A stretch of DNA of 64,000 nt from Sipunculus nudus (taxonomy: Eukaryota; Annelida; Sipuncula; Golfingiida; Sipunculidae): assembly GCA_026874595.1 (NCBI GenBank), contig CM049310.1, positions 45,289,058 to 45,353,057 of the forward strand, written 5' to 3'. The first letter of the stretch is position 1. Each line of letters starts with the position of its first letter. The notes below the pieces were generated by a model. It saw only the letters and a program-made list of their open reading frames with translations. It made no database searches and was not told where the DNA came from. Shown in pieces: positions 49,505 to 60,078 of this stretch. Position numbers and translations under genes: made by a program.

Positions 49505-50310
49505 CAGCCAAAGGAACCTGTCACATATCACATGTGAATTTAAGTGATTAATAACCTATTTCCTAAAGAAAGCCGGTACTAAGGAGTGTCTCTATATACA
49601 TATAATGAACCAGGTACCTAACTTTATCTAACCCAGACTCGGGCGCGCCTGTTTCAACTGCTTTATCTGTTTATTTTCACTGATATTCCGCAAATTCGCA
49701 AAACACAACAAAAATCCATGTTTGACACAAAGAGCAGTACCTTATTTCCTGATGACACCACAAATGTGTTTTATAGGCACATCACAACTACGTCAGATCG
49801 GCTTGCATTCTCACAAAAACAAACGAACAACATGATTTCCTTCCAATCCTGAGAGATCACACTTCCGGTACATGTATAGCAAAAGGGACTTTCCAAAAAT
49901 CTAAGAATCCGCTGAGGGCTGGAGAATGACCGGGGAGTTTTTTTGTTTGTGGGAGGGGTGAATAACAAGAGCATGGCCAGCGTCAACTCAAGCAGAAGGC
50001 TTAGTGTCTCGCACGGGATTTGACACGGACAACTGCACAGTCGACAAAACGATTCATGTCTTAGTTCATGAGCAACAACAACATAAATTCCGTAAAAACA
50101 CCCATGGTTGAAGAAGCCAGATGATCTGGTATTCTTCAAAAATATTCTTCGGTCATTCTCCAGCGTCAGCAGATTCTTAGTTAGGTAAAATAAGTTACCT
50201 AGTCATGATATGTATACAGAGACACTCCCCGGTACTGGCCTTCTTTAGGAAATATGTTATTAATGACTTACTAAATTCACATGTGATATCGGACAGGACC
50301 TTAAAAAAAG
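49505..50310. mobile_element. Foldback element with arms of about 130 bp
   Basis: The left arm (about 49511-49640) and right arm (about 50165-50298, reversed) share ATATCACATGTGAATTTA, TATTTCCTAAAGAA, GGAGTGTCTCT and ATACATAT in order. A second inner inverted pair is CTAAGAATCCGCTGAGGG near 49901 and AGAATCTGCTGACGCTGG (reverse) near 50155. No target duplication was found. It contains no recognised gene. Confidence 0.6.
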
Positions 50311-50773
50311 GTCCTTTGGTCCAGAAAGGAGGGGATCCAGGTTGAAAAATTTTGGTTTGAAACCCTGGGTAAAAAAAATACGGTTGTTTAGGCTAAAAAA
50401 ATTGTGGGGGAGTCAGGATTGTCAGGACACCCCCCCCCCCCCCCCCCCCCAAACTGGATCTACAACAGCTATACACACCACAGGTGCTTGAATCCCTTTT
50501 TGTTCAAATATTGGCTTAAACAGTTTCCTATCAACCCTGCCCTTTTAACCAGTAAATAATATGCTTGTCAGCCTGAGTAACTTCATATAAAAAAATTAAA
50601 AAGAGTTTCACCCTTACTTCATCAACAAAGACACGCTTGGTTTTAAGCACAAAAACAGGTTATTAAGTTTTCTCAGAAAGTGTCAAAACAATGAGTATGA
50701 GCAATATATGAGGGAACCCTCATGTGTACACACCAGTGGAGTTCTTTACTCAAAATTCTGTTATTCTTTCCAG

Positions 50774-50996
50774 CCATATTTATGACTCAGCAGAGTATAG
50801 GTGGCGCCACCTTACCCAGCACTCATGAAGTTCTGGCTGATCACGTCTACACAGCAGTGCGGGAGCTAGCACCAGCCCAGGCTGATCATGTGACTGGCAT
50901 GCTGCTAAATCTGGACAGCCAGGCCCTGCTGCAGATGCTGACAGACAAGTCGTTACTACAGGACAAGGTGCACCAATCGCTGGCTGCCCTCAACAG
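50774..50996 (+). CDS. MLLE-1 exon
   Basis: Acceptor TCTTTCCAG ends at 50773 and donor GTAAAG begins at 50997. The whole first MLLE domain is in this one exon: HEVLADHVYTAVRELAPAQ, then ADHVTGMLLNLDSQALLQML and KVHQSLAAL. The first in-frame Met is at 50782 (ATGACTCAG), near the exon start. The exon has two leftover bases at its 5' end, so an upstream exon exists or this is the translation start exon. Confidence 0.85.
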
Positions 50997-53900
50997 GTAA
51001 AGGAAGACCTAGAGAATACCTCACACTTTCTAGACACAATACAAAAATTAGAAATCCACATTTTACGGAATGTAAGCCTCCGCCATGTTAAGGGTCCCTA
51101 TTGTGGTATGTTCCAAAAACAGTTTTGCATTCACTTATTTGGCCCATATTCCAAGGTTCATTTTTGCATAAATTACTGTACATTTGTGAATATACAATAT
51201 TTGATGACATTCCTGAATTCAGGACATGTGCCAGATCCACAGCAAAATCAAATAGTTTATGCATTGGTCCATTCCAGATTCAGTGAACAGTTCGTGAGAT
51301 TCTGTTCATGATTGCTACAGTTTTGTCGTGAAAAAAACACACACACAAACTTTAATGGATCAGTCTTGGATCCAGAGGGGTTGGGGGTCGAAACCCGTCC
51401 CCCCCCCCCTCTCTCAACCAACAACTTTTTTTTTAGACAAATCTTATGATGCACTACAGGGGGTTTTGAGGATCGGGACATCCCCCCCCCCCTGCTCTCA
51501 ACCAAAAACCAACTGTTTTTATGCATGACACCCCTTGACTCCTCCCTGCAGAAAAACCCGGATCCATGCCTGTTAATACATATCCTCCTGCCAGGGCAAT
51601 TATTACTTGATTGTTGTCATTAAATATTGGATCAGGGCTTAGTGTCACACTATATGTGACAGGTGAACATATTTTAGACCCAGTTATGGCTAGCTTTCAG
51701 TTATTGATACATCGAGCCACAACTGGATCTAGTGAATTATTTCATTTGACTTTCTTTTAAATTATTTAAAGTGTGAAATGGAAAGGAACCAAGCCAAAAT
51801 AGAGACTCATTTTTCTGAACCGACAAGAGAGGTCTGATCAAAACCCATTAACTAATTACTAGATTAAATGATGAATTTAATTTAAGCATAATCTAAATGA
51901 TTTTGTATAAAAATAAAAATCACACTTGACATTGCATTCTGTATAATTGAATTATCATATGATTAATAAGGGGAAAAACTATTCTTAAGGTATTTATATA
52001 TATATATTAATCATTTCATTTTAACTTTTAGGATCACTTCATGTACTCTTTTATTCTTTCTTTCATTGACAAAGGCCAAAAAAATAAAAGGTATACTTCC
52101 CAGGCCCCACCCGCATCAATTTACCCCAGCATCAAAAAGTTTTATTTTGATTGCTATCTATCAAGAAAATAAAATATACAATTTTGATATGATTTACTTT
52201 GTTATGTATTGTTTTTACCTGTATAGCAAAAAAGTTCTGTTATTATCATGCTCTTGCCTGATCATATGACATTTTTATCAAAACATACAAAAAAATGGTA
52301 AAAAATAAAATATGGCCCACCCGCACTGATTTCTGAAAAAAAGTGCCTGAGAACCATACCTTTATTTTGCCTGATAAACTGTTGATTAAATGATTGAATC
52401 ATTGATTTATTCCAGTAAGCCTTCAACCTATCATTCATCATATCCAGATCATGGCAGCAGTGGTTCAGATCAGAAGAAAGAAGAATTAGGAGAAGTTCTT
52501 TTCTTCAAGGTGGCCTCAATAGAGTCTGAACTGTGTGCCCAAATTACAGGTAAATGTTACAAACAGTAAATTACCCAGTGGCATGATTATAATCTTGAAC
52601 AGAGGTAGCTGTGGTTATAAATTGTAAACTGTCCATATCTGGTACAAGTACAGTAATACATTTTAAAGCCAGGTATTCCTCTGCCTTATCTATAGACAGG
52701 TTTGGGTATTTTACTGTTAAAAACCTGTTTTTTTACATTAAAGTGTAAAAAACTGTAAATAGTTGTAAAAACTGTTATTTATTTTATCCTTATTTAGTTT
52801 ATCCTTACATGTATATTTGAAACCTCTGATATATTAAGTAAGGTTATAGCATAAGGTTTATTAGGTCATATATGTACACAACATTATTTCTTTGAAACTT
52901 CATGAATGAAGTTTATTTGATGAACTCATGGGATCACTTAACAGAAATCCCACATGCATCTAGGTTGTTTACAGTTTTTCACACATGGGTGTAAAAAACC
53001 TGTTTATTACATGACATTAGTACATTAGACCATTAATAAATTTTATTTGTTGAACTCAGGGGAATCACTTAACAGAAATCTCACATGCATCCAGGTTTTT
53101 TTACACATGGGTGTAAAAAACCTGTTTTTTCATGGCATAAGTACATTAGATCATTAATGAAGTTTATTTGTTGAACTTAATCCCACATATATATAGTTTT
53201 TTTTAAACGTGTAAAAAACCTGTTTTTTACATGCATTAATTAACTCTAATCAATGGTGCAAATAAAGTTTGTGTAAAAATCTTGCCAACCCTATCTATAG
53301 AATGAATATGATTTCTGGCTTGCTCTGCCTACCTATTAGTGAACTGTAGGTAAATCCTGCTAAGAACAGTTCATATGATGCCTCTGTAATGGATGTATGA
53401 CCTTGTTTACCTACAAGCTGTTAGTGAACACGATACATGGGTCCATGTTGACAAACACAGAAATCATGTAACTGAAGGTGGTTGGTCTCATGTGTGCAGA
53501 AGTTTGAAGGTCACTAGCTGGGATAAAAGGCATTCATCAAACTTTCTGATTAATTTAGGCAGGCACCCAAAATGTAATAAACAGATGGATATAATTAAAC
53601 AAATGACCTGTGTTGGGGGGGATCCACTTTTTTTGGACTATGTTTAGGATTATCTACGGGATTATCTTCAATTGGAAGATGTCTGATATCAGAATAGGCT
53701 CCTTTAGGCTTGCTAAATTAAAGTCATATGTGGTACAGTTATAGGTCTTTCCCTCCGTTCCTTCCATCTGATCATCAGTATCTGCCATCCAGCTTCTTCT
53801 CCAAAAAGACTATATCCTATAAACATTAAAGTTAATAGTTATAATGTTCAGGTCATTGTGTAATCTACTGTCAGGTCTCAAATTAGGTCACTCTGACCTG

Positions 53901-56900
53901 ATTCAAATGAGATTTTAAGAAAGACAATATGACTGTCCTCAACACAGCCAAGCAGGAGTGTCATGCTGTGAGCAGTTCTGTCTGTAGAATCAGCCTGTTC
54001 TGTTAAAAAGTCTCTTCTCCACTCCCCCCCCCCCCCCCCCCCGCAGCTGGTAAGGACATGGTGAATATCACAATACCTGACAACACTGGTTTATGCTTCG
54101 GACCAGTCCTGCAGTGCCCCATGAATGTAAAAACCTCCAACATACATGAAAAATATAAACAAGATGCATGTCTATATATGTAATTTGAACCTCAAAATTG
54201 CAAAATAAACTTTTCTTTAAATCAGCAGAAAGGGACACACATATAGGAATTTCATCAGGTTCATGGGTCACTTGTTATGAGCTTTAAGTATTAGTTTGTT
54301 CTGATAAAGTGTGTGGCAAGTGTTCTGTTATATTGTCCAGTCTCTGATGATGCTGGAGTTTTATATTACATATACTGTATTAAATTAAACACTATAAAGA
54401 TGCCATTCCATACATGTCTATACAGTACGTATGTGTTGAGTTTATGTATGCAGCTGGTAAAAGGACACATTACTAATATATTCTTTTGGAGTGATTTCAT
54501 ATATATGTATATACATGATATGTGTAGCACATTTCAATCACTCATTGCAGCGATTGAAAATACACAGACATGGCAATAGACAGGGCAATTCTACACTTTA
54601 AAGTCAGTGTTAGGGTATTTCTCTGGTAGATGGTAGATGACTTCTCTGCTCATGCAGATCTTTACTGTAGGCCCAAATTTGCTGCATATGTACCACATAT
54701 GCATACTTATTAATGGAATCACAGTCATCTATTGTGTAGCTGCATATATGCATAAATACTGCATACATATATATGGAAAGCTAGCTTAAGACATACAGAT
54801 TTTTTAGCTCAGCTGACTGTAAGTCATCTGAGCTATAGCGATCTCTCTTTGTCCGTCCTCCGTCTGTCTGTCCGTTAACCTGGCAAAAATCATAACCCCT
54901 AGACCTAGAATCTTGTAACTTGACATTCTGAGAGGTCCATGAAAAATCTCCTTGGAAACCAGAAATCAGGTCTCTGTTACCCATATCGTTCGAGCTATGG
55001 GGCCCCAAAGTACCCCCCAGAATAGACAAAACTTTCATACAAAAACTTCAATATCTCATTAACTACATCACTGATGGTCATGATTTTTGGCATACATATT
55101 GATCATGAGATGTTCCATCAGTTCCTGCAGACTGGTGGCGCAACCTGTATTTTTTTTTATTTTTTTACGAATTGTTTTTATCTATTTTTGAGACCTTTAA
55201 AAATGTGAACATCTGTTAACAGGGCACAAATCGTAAAGACTGGACCTAGAATCTTGTAACTTGACACACTGAGAGACCTTTGAAAAGTCTCCATGGAAAC
55301 CAGAAATTAGGTCTCTGTTACCCATATCCTTTGAGCTATAGGGCCCCAAAGTACCCCCCCAGAATAGTCAAAATTTCATACAAAAACTTCAATATCTCAT
55401 TCACTACATCACTGATGGTCATGATTTTAGGCATACATATTGATCATAAGATGTTCCATCAGTTCCTGCAGACTGGTTGCGCCACCTGTATTTTTCGATT
55501 TTTTACGAATTGTTTTCTCTATTTTTGAGACCTTTAAAAATGTGAACATCTGTTAACAGGGCACAAATCGTAAAGGCTGGACCTAGAATCTTGTAACTTG
55601 ACACACTGAGAGACCTTTGAAGTCTCCATGGAAACCAGAAATTAGGTCTCTGTTACCCATATCCTTTGAGCTATAGGGCCCCAAAATACCCCCCCAAAAT
55701 AGTCAAAAACTTCAATATCTCATTAACTACATCACTGATGGTCATTGTCTTTGGCATACATATTGATCATGAGATGTTCCATCAGTTCCTGCAAACTGGT
55801 GGTGCCACCTGTATTTTTCGATTTTTTACGAATTTTTTTCTCTATTTTTGAGACCTTTAAAGATATGAACATCTGTTAACAGGGCACAAATCATAAAAAC
55901 TGGACCTAGAATCTTCATTCTTGACACACTGGGAGACCCATGAAAAGTCTCCATGGAAACCTGAAATTAGGTCTCTGTTACCCATATCCTTTAAGCTGTA
56001 TGGCTCCAAAATACCACCCCCCCCCCCCCCACCCAGAATAATGAAAAATTTGATACAAAAACAGCAGTATCTGAATAACTACAACACTGATGGTCATGAG
56101 TTTTGGCATACATATTGATCATGAGATTTTTCATCAGTTCCTGCAGACTGGTGGTGCCACCTGTATTTTTCGATTTTTTAAGAATTTTTTTCTCTATTTT
56201 TGAGACCTTTAAAAATGTGAACATTTGTTAACAGGGCACAAATTGTAAAGACTGGACTTAGAATCCTCATTCTTGACACACTGAGAGACCTTTGTAAAAA
56301 AACCTCCAGGGAAACCAGAAATTAGGTCTCAGTTACCCATATCCTTCGAGCTATAGGGCCCCAAAGTACCCCCCAGAATAGTCAAAAATTTCATACAAAG
56401 AGATCATGAGATGTTTCATCAGTTTCTGCAGACTGGTGGCTCCCTGGAAACCTGGAATTAGGTCTCTGTTACCTATATTCTTCAAGGTGGGGCTTGTTTC
56501 AAATTTTACGAATTTTTTTCTCTATTTTTGAGACCTTTTAAGATGTGGTTATCTGTCAACAGGGTACAAATCGTAACAACTGGACCTAGAATCTTCATTC
56601 TTGTCATGCAAGGAGGCCAATGAAAAGTGTCTGTGGAAACCTGAATTTAGTTCTCTGTTTGCCATATCCTTCAAGCCATAGGACTCCGAAGTATCCCTCA
56701 GAATAATGGACAATTTGATACAAAAGCTGAAGTATCTGAACAACTAATGCAGAGGTCACCATGATTCTTTGCATGGATATTGATTATGGAGTGTTTCATC
56801 AGTCTTCAGACTGGTGGTGCCACCTACATTTTATTAAATTTTTCGAATTTTTTTCTCTATTTTTGAGACCTTTAAGGATGCTGTCATCTGTTAACGTGGC

Positions 56901-59006
56901 ACAAATTGTAACAACTGGACCTAGAATCTTCATTCTTGTCATGCAAGGAGGCCCATGAGAGTGTCTGTGGAAACCTGAAATTAGGTCTCTGTTACTCATA
57001 TCCTTCACGCTATAGGACTCCGGAGTATCCCTCAGAATAATGGAAAATTTGATACAAAAGCTGAAGTATCTGAACAATTAATGCAGAGATCACCATGATT
57101 CTTTGCATGAATATTGACCATTAAGTGTTTTTATTAGTTTCTGCAGACTGATGGAGCCACCTGTATTTTTTTTTAAAGTTTATGCATTTTTTCTCTATTT
57201 TTGAGATATATAAATACAGACACAGTCTTGATCTATTCTTTAATCTGTTTGATGCTTCAGTTGAATGGGTATATACTACCATTCAGATGATAAAATTTCC
57301 TTTTGCGAATCTCTTCCCAGTCAGCTGAGCGTCATGACCCAGGGGTCACTTTTTTTTTTGCCAATCATCATCTACTTTTTTTCTCTGATCAGGGATGCTG
57401 TTGGAGCTGGAGATACAGCAGTTGGAAATGTTGGTCAGTGACCAAGAAAAACTGGAGCGGGCAGTTACAGCAGCCAGACAGGAGTTTATCAACAGTCTAC
57501 CTCAAGATATTAAAGCAAACCCACCTCGGGAAGATGCAGCACTGGGTGACCTGGTCTACCGAAAAGTGCACAAACAGTACCCTTCAGAGGCTGACAGGAT
57601 TACAGGTAAATACATAAACTGTACCCTTCAGAGGCTAACAGGATTACAAGTATATACTCAAACTGTACCCTTCAGAGGCTGACAGGATTACAGGTAAATA
57701 CATAAACCGTACCCTTCAGAGGCTGACAGGATTACAAGTAAATACTCAAACTGTACCCTTCAGAGGCTGACAGGATTACAGGTAAATACATAAAAAGTAC
57801 CCTTAGAGGCTGACAGGATTACAGGTAAATACTCAAACAATACCTTTTAGAGGCTGACAGGATTACAGGTAAATACATAAACTGTACCCTTCAGAGGCTG
57901 ACAGGATTACAGGTAAATACTCAAACAATACCCTTCAGAGGCTGACAGGATTACAGATAAATACTCCAACAATACCCTTTACAGGCTGACAGGATTACAT
58001 GTAAATACATAAACCATACCATTCAGAGGCTGACAGGATTACAGGTAAATACTCAAACTGTACCCTTCAGAGGCTGACAGGATTACAAGTAAATACTCAA
58101 ACTGTACCCTTCAGAGGCTGACAGGATTACAGGTAAATACATAAAACGTACCCTTAGAGGCTGACAGGATTACAGGTAAATACATAAACCATACCATTCA
58201 GAGGCTGACAGGATTACAGGTAAATACTCAAACTGTACCCTTCAGAGGCTGACAGGATTACAGGTAAATACACAAACAGTACCCTTCAGAGGCTGACAGG
58301 ATTACAGATAAATACTCCAACAATACCCTTTACAGGCTGACAGGATTACAGGTAAATACATAAACCATACCATTCAGAGGCTGACAGGATAACAGATAAA
58401 TACTCAAACTGTACCCTTCAGAGGCTGACAGGATTACAGGTAAATACACAAACAGTACCCTTCAGAGGCTGACAGGATTACAGATAAATACTCTAACAAT
58501 ACCCTTTAGAGGCTGACAGGATTACAGGTAAATACACAAACCGTACCATTCAGAGGCTGACAGGATTACAGGTAAATACACAAACCGTACCCTTCAGAGG
58601 CTGACAGGATTACAGGTAAATACACAAACCGTACACTCAACTCAAATTCATTTTTGGAAACCTTAGAAAGCACAAACTTCTAATCAGGCAAAGATAACTG
58701 TTCAGATCATGTTCAGAATTTCTCCCCTAAAAAATTCATCCTAAGTGCTTCTGTATTGCATTTATTTTAAATGATTGAATATTTATCATGAATGTGTGGT
58801 ATTGCTGATGAACTATCAGAACATATTAAAACTTACATAATTTCTAATTAAATGTTTTACTTATTTAAATAGGTATGCTTTTGGAAATGGAACCTCAACA
58901 ACTACATTCATTGCTGGAGGACCAGGAAAAATTTAATGCCAAAATGAATCAGGCAGCCAAGCAATTAGAAATGAGAGAGTCACCTGGTCGATGTGCTTTG
59001 TCATAG
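50774..59006 (+). CDS. Protein with three consecutive MLLE (PABC) domains, 4 exons
   Basis: Exons 50774-50996, 52416-52549, 57393-57605 and 58873-59006 join in phase (2, 1, 1) and end at TAG 59004-59006. Read from the first Met (50782) this gives 231 residues. Each domain holds the MLLE signature: VTGMLLNLDSQALLQML (MLLE-1), ITGMLLELEIQQLEMLV (MLLE-2) and ITGMLLEMEPQQLHSLL (MLLE-3), compared with KITGMLLE in poly(A)-binding protein. MLLE domains bind PAM2 peptides and occur in animals in cytoplasmic PABP and UBR5, normally once per protein. No RRM or HECT exon was found upstream in the window. The gene is therefore either a compact all-MLLE protein or the C-terminus of a larger one. Function beyond PAM2-type binding is inference. 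Confidence 0.8.
51060..51650 (+). repeat. Dispersed repeat, copy 2, interrupted by a poly-C-rich insert
   Basis: Collinear with 8115-8430 up to CACACACACAAAC at about 51350, then resuming at ATATCCTCCTGCCAGG near 51584. The intervening 0.2 kb (GGATCC and poly-C rich, with a repeated CTCTCAACCAA...AAC segment) is absent from the 8-kb copy and looks like a later insertion with GGATCC-bearing inverted ends. Confidence 0.55.
52416..52549 (+). CDS. Linker and first half of MLLE-2
   Basis: Acceptor TTTATTCCAG ends at 52415 and donor GTAAAT begins at 52550. It encodes a short polar linker (SKPSTYHSSYPDHGSSGSDQ) and then LGEVLFFKVASIESELCAQI up to IT. The Gly of ITG is completed by the next exon, so the domain is cut just before MLLE. 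Confidence 0.82.
52880..53270 (+). repeat. About 120-bp tandem repeat, three diverged copies
   Basis: Each unit has TTTATTTGTTGAACT, CACTTAACAGAAATC, CCCACATGCAT-type sequence and GTGTAAAAAACCTGTTT. It is intronic in the MLLE gene. Confidence 0.65.
54804..57210 (+). repeat. Palindrome-ended repeat family, cluster C: about 7 tandem units of 323-352 bp
   Basis: One head (TTTTTAGCTCAGCTGACTG near 54803, hairpin, then GTCCGTCCTCCGTCTGTC) is followed by a tandemly repeated body. The word GGGCACAAATCGTAA or a close variant recurs near 55224, 55561, 55884, 56236, 56564 and 56899. Each unit also carries TTAGGTCTCTGTTACCCATA and CTATTTTTGAGACCTTTAA. The array fills much of the intron before the 57393 exon, and short open frames here are repeat artefacts. 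Confidence 0.85.
57393..57605 (+). CDS. Second half of MLLE-2 and first half of MLLE-3
   Basis: Acceptor TCTGATCAG ends at 57392 and donor GTAAAT begins at 57606. It reads GMLLELEIQQLEMLVSDQEK, a helical linker with RQEFINSLPQDIK, and then LGDLVYRKVHKQYPSEADRI up to IT. Both ends fall at the same place of the MLLE fold (IT-G/MLLE, phase 1), so the exon is a domain-shifted repeat unit. Its last 37 nt are the source of the adjacent minisatellite. Confidence 0.85.
57569..58621 (+). repeat. 44-bp minisatellite of about 24 units carrying a copied 5' splice site
   Basis: Each unit equals the last 37 nt of the MLLE exon (from CACAAACAG through GGATTACAG) plus the first 7 nt of the intron (GTAAATA). 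The first unit is the real exon end. Most units keep ACAG|GTAAAT intact; a few are mutated (ACAAGTA, ACAGATA, ACATGTA). Variants ending ATAAAC, TCAAAC and ACAAAC recur in blocks, which indicates later multi-unit duplications. Reading through into the array meets a stop near 57682. Confidence 0.95.
58873..59006 (+). CDS. Terminal exon: second half of MLLE-3
   Basis: Acceptor TTTAAATAG ends at 58872. The exon encodes GMLLEMEPQQLHSLLEDQEK, then FNAKMNQAAKQLEMRESPGR and CALS before TAG at 59004-59006. The protein ends about 15 residues after the third domain. Confidence 0.85.
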
Positions 59007-59512
59007 ATATATAATACAAGGTTTTCCCTATTTCAGTGATACAAGTCACAACTTGGACTCAAAGCAGCAGAAATTTTGTGTGTGATCTTTTTAAATTAAA
59101 TGTGTATGTAAAACTTTTTGTCTTTAAATAAGTGTGAAGTGTGTGCAATAGGGTGTATTTTTTATTTGGGAAGACATTTAATTTTCAGATCTTAATTTTG
59201 AGACCTTTAATGTTTAAGAGTGCATACAAACATAAATATTCAGAACATTTGTAACACCTTTATACTTAAGTCATAAAAAATGAACAATTATTTTCTGGAA
59301 TTATGTGAACACTTATGATGCATCTACATTAAACAATATTAGATACTGACTGCATGGTTGCCCTTGTGAATAGGTACCAAATCACAGCCATTGTAAAGTG
59401 TCATATAAAAAGTCGTGACTTCGTACTGACAACTAAGCATGGGCATAACAAGGTGTTGAGATGGCCAGTTGTGATGGATGCTCTACTGACTTACCTATAC
59501 AACTCCTATTTA
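59007..59512. other. 3' region of the MLLE gene
   Basis: Probable 3' UTR and flank. No clear canonical AATAAA is near the stop; one occurs much later, near 59898-59905. No further gene. Confidence 0.45.
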
Positions 59513-59520
59513 AACATCTG

Positions 59521-59734
59521 GGAGCGAGTATAGAATCCGGTATACATGGACGAGGTTATGGGTGTTTACGGACGGACGTAATGATGTTAAGGATTCCTGT
59601 AATGGAGAAGTAAGAGGCATATCGATGTCATATCATCAGGCATGTCATGGCTCATGTTGATTACTACTAATATGAGACGGCTCAGTCAGTTTACATCAAT
59701 CATGGCAATGAAGACCGGATTCTATACTCGGGCC
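59521..59734. mobile_element. 214-bp MITE with an 8-bp target duplication
   Basis: AACATCTG flanks both ends (59513-59520 and 59735-59742). The terminal inverted repeats are GGAGCGAGTATAGAATCCGG at the left and GGCCCGAGTATAGAATCCGG (reverse complement) at the right, with 18 of 20 positions alike. An 8-bp duplication fits hAT-like or related elements. There is no coding capacity. Confidence 0.85.
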
Positions 59735-59979
59735 AACATCTGAATATCACCCCATTCACATGGAAAATGCAAACCGTTTTCAAACCGTTTTGAAAACGTT
59801 TTTGTGCAATCACACAGCAATCCAAACTGTTTTTGCCAAAGTGCTTTGGATCAAGCCCAGGATGTGGTTGAAAGGGAATTTGCTTCTTTTATATCACAAT
59901 AAAATGTCAATTAAGTATGTGTCCAGAATTTTATTGTCAATAATGTTGTAGAGTTAGTCTACAATGAATAATATCTTAC

Positions 59980-60078
59980 CAGAGACATGAGACGATGACC
60001 GCTGAACAACACAGGCTCTTCTGCAGGGCTCAATAGCAGCAGCTTGTCGAGATCACCTTTGTCATATTTGGCGGTTTC
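59980..60078 (-). other. Possible minus-strand exon ending in a GTAAGA donor
   Basis: On the minus strand 33 codons are open between a TAA (60081-60079) and a donor GTAAGA after 59980, reading ETAKYDKGDLDKLLLLSPAE and then PVLFSGHRLMSL. Composition is protein-like, but no acceptor with a pyrimidine tract and no in-frame early ATG is visible, and I recognise no family. It may be a first exon of a gene leaving the window region, or chance. Confidence 0.2.

Noticed and set aside
55280-57077. Several similar frames such as those starting MSYRAPKYPP and MFRYFSFCIK
   Set aside because: They recur because the underlying 323-352 bp DNA unit is tandemly repeated. They carry no domain.
57569-58621. 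CRISPR-like array
   Set aside because: Units are head to tail with no unique spacers, and the repeat is a copy of an exon-intron junction in a eukaryotic gene.
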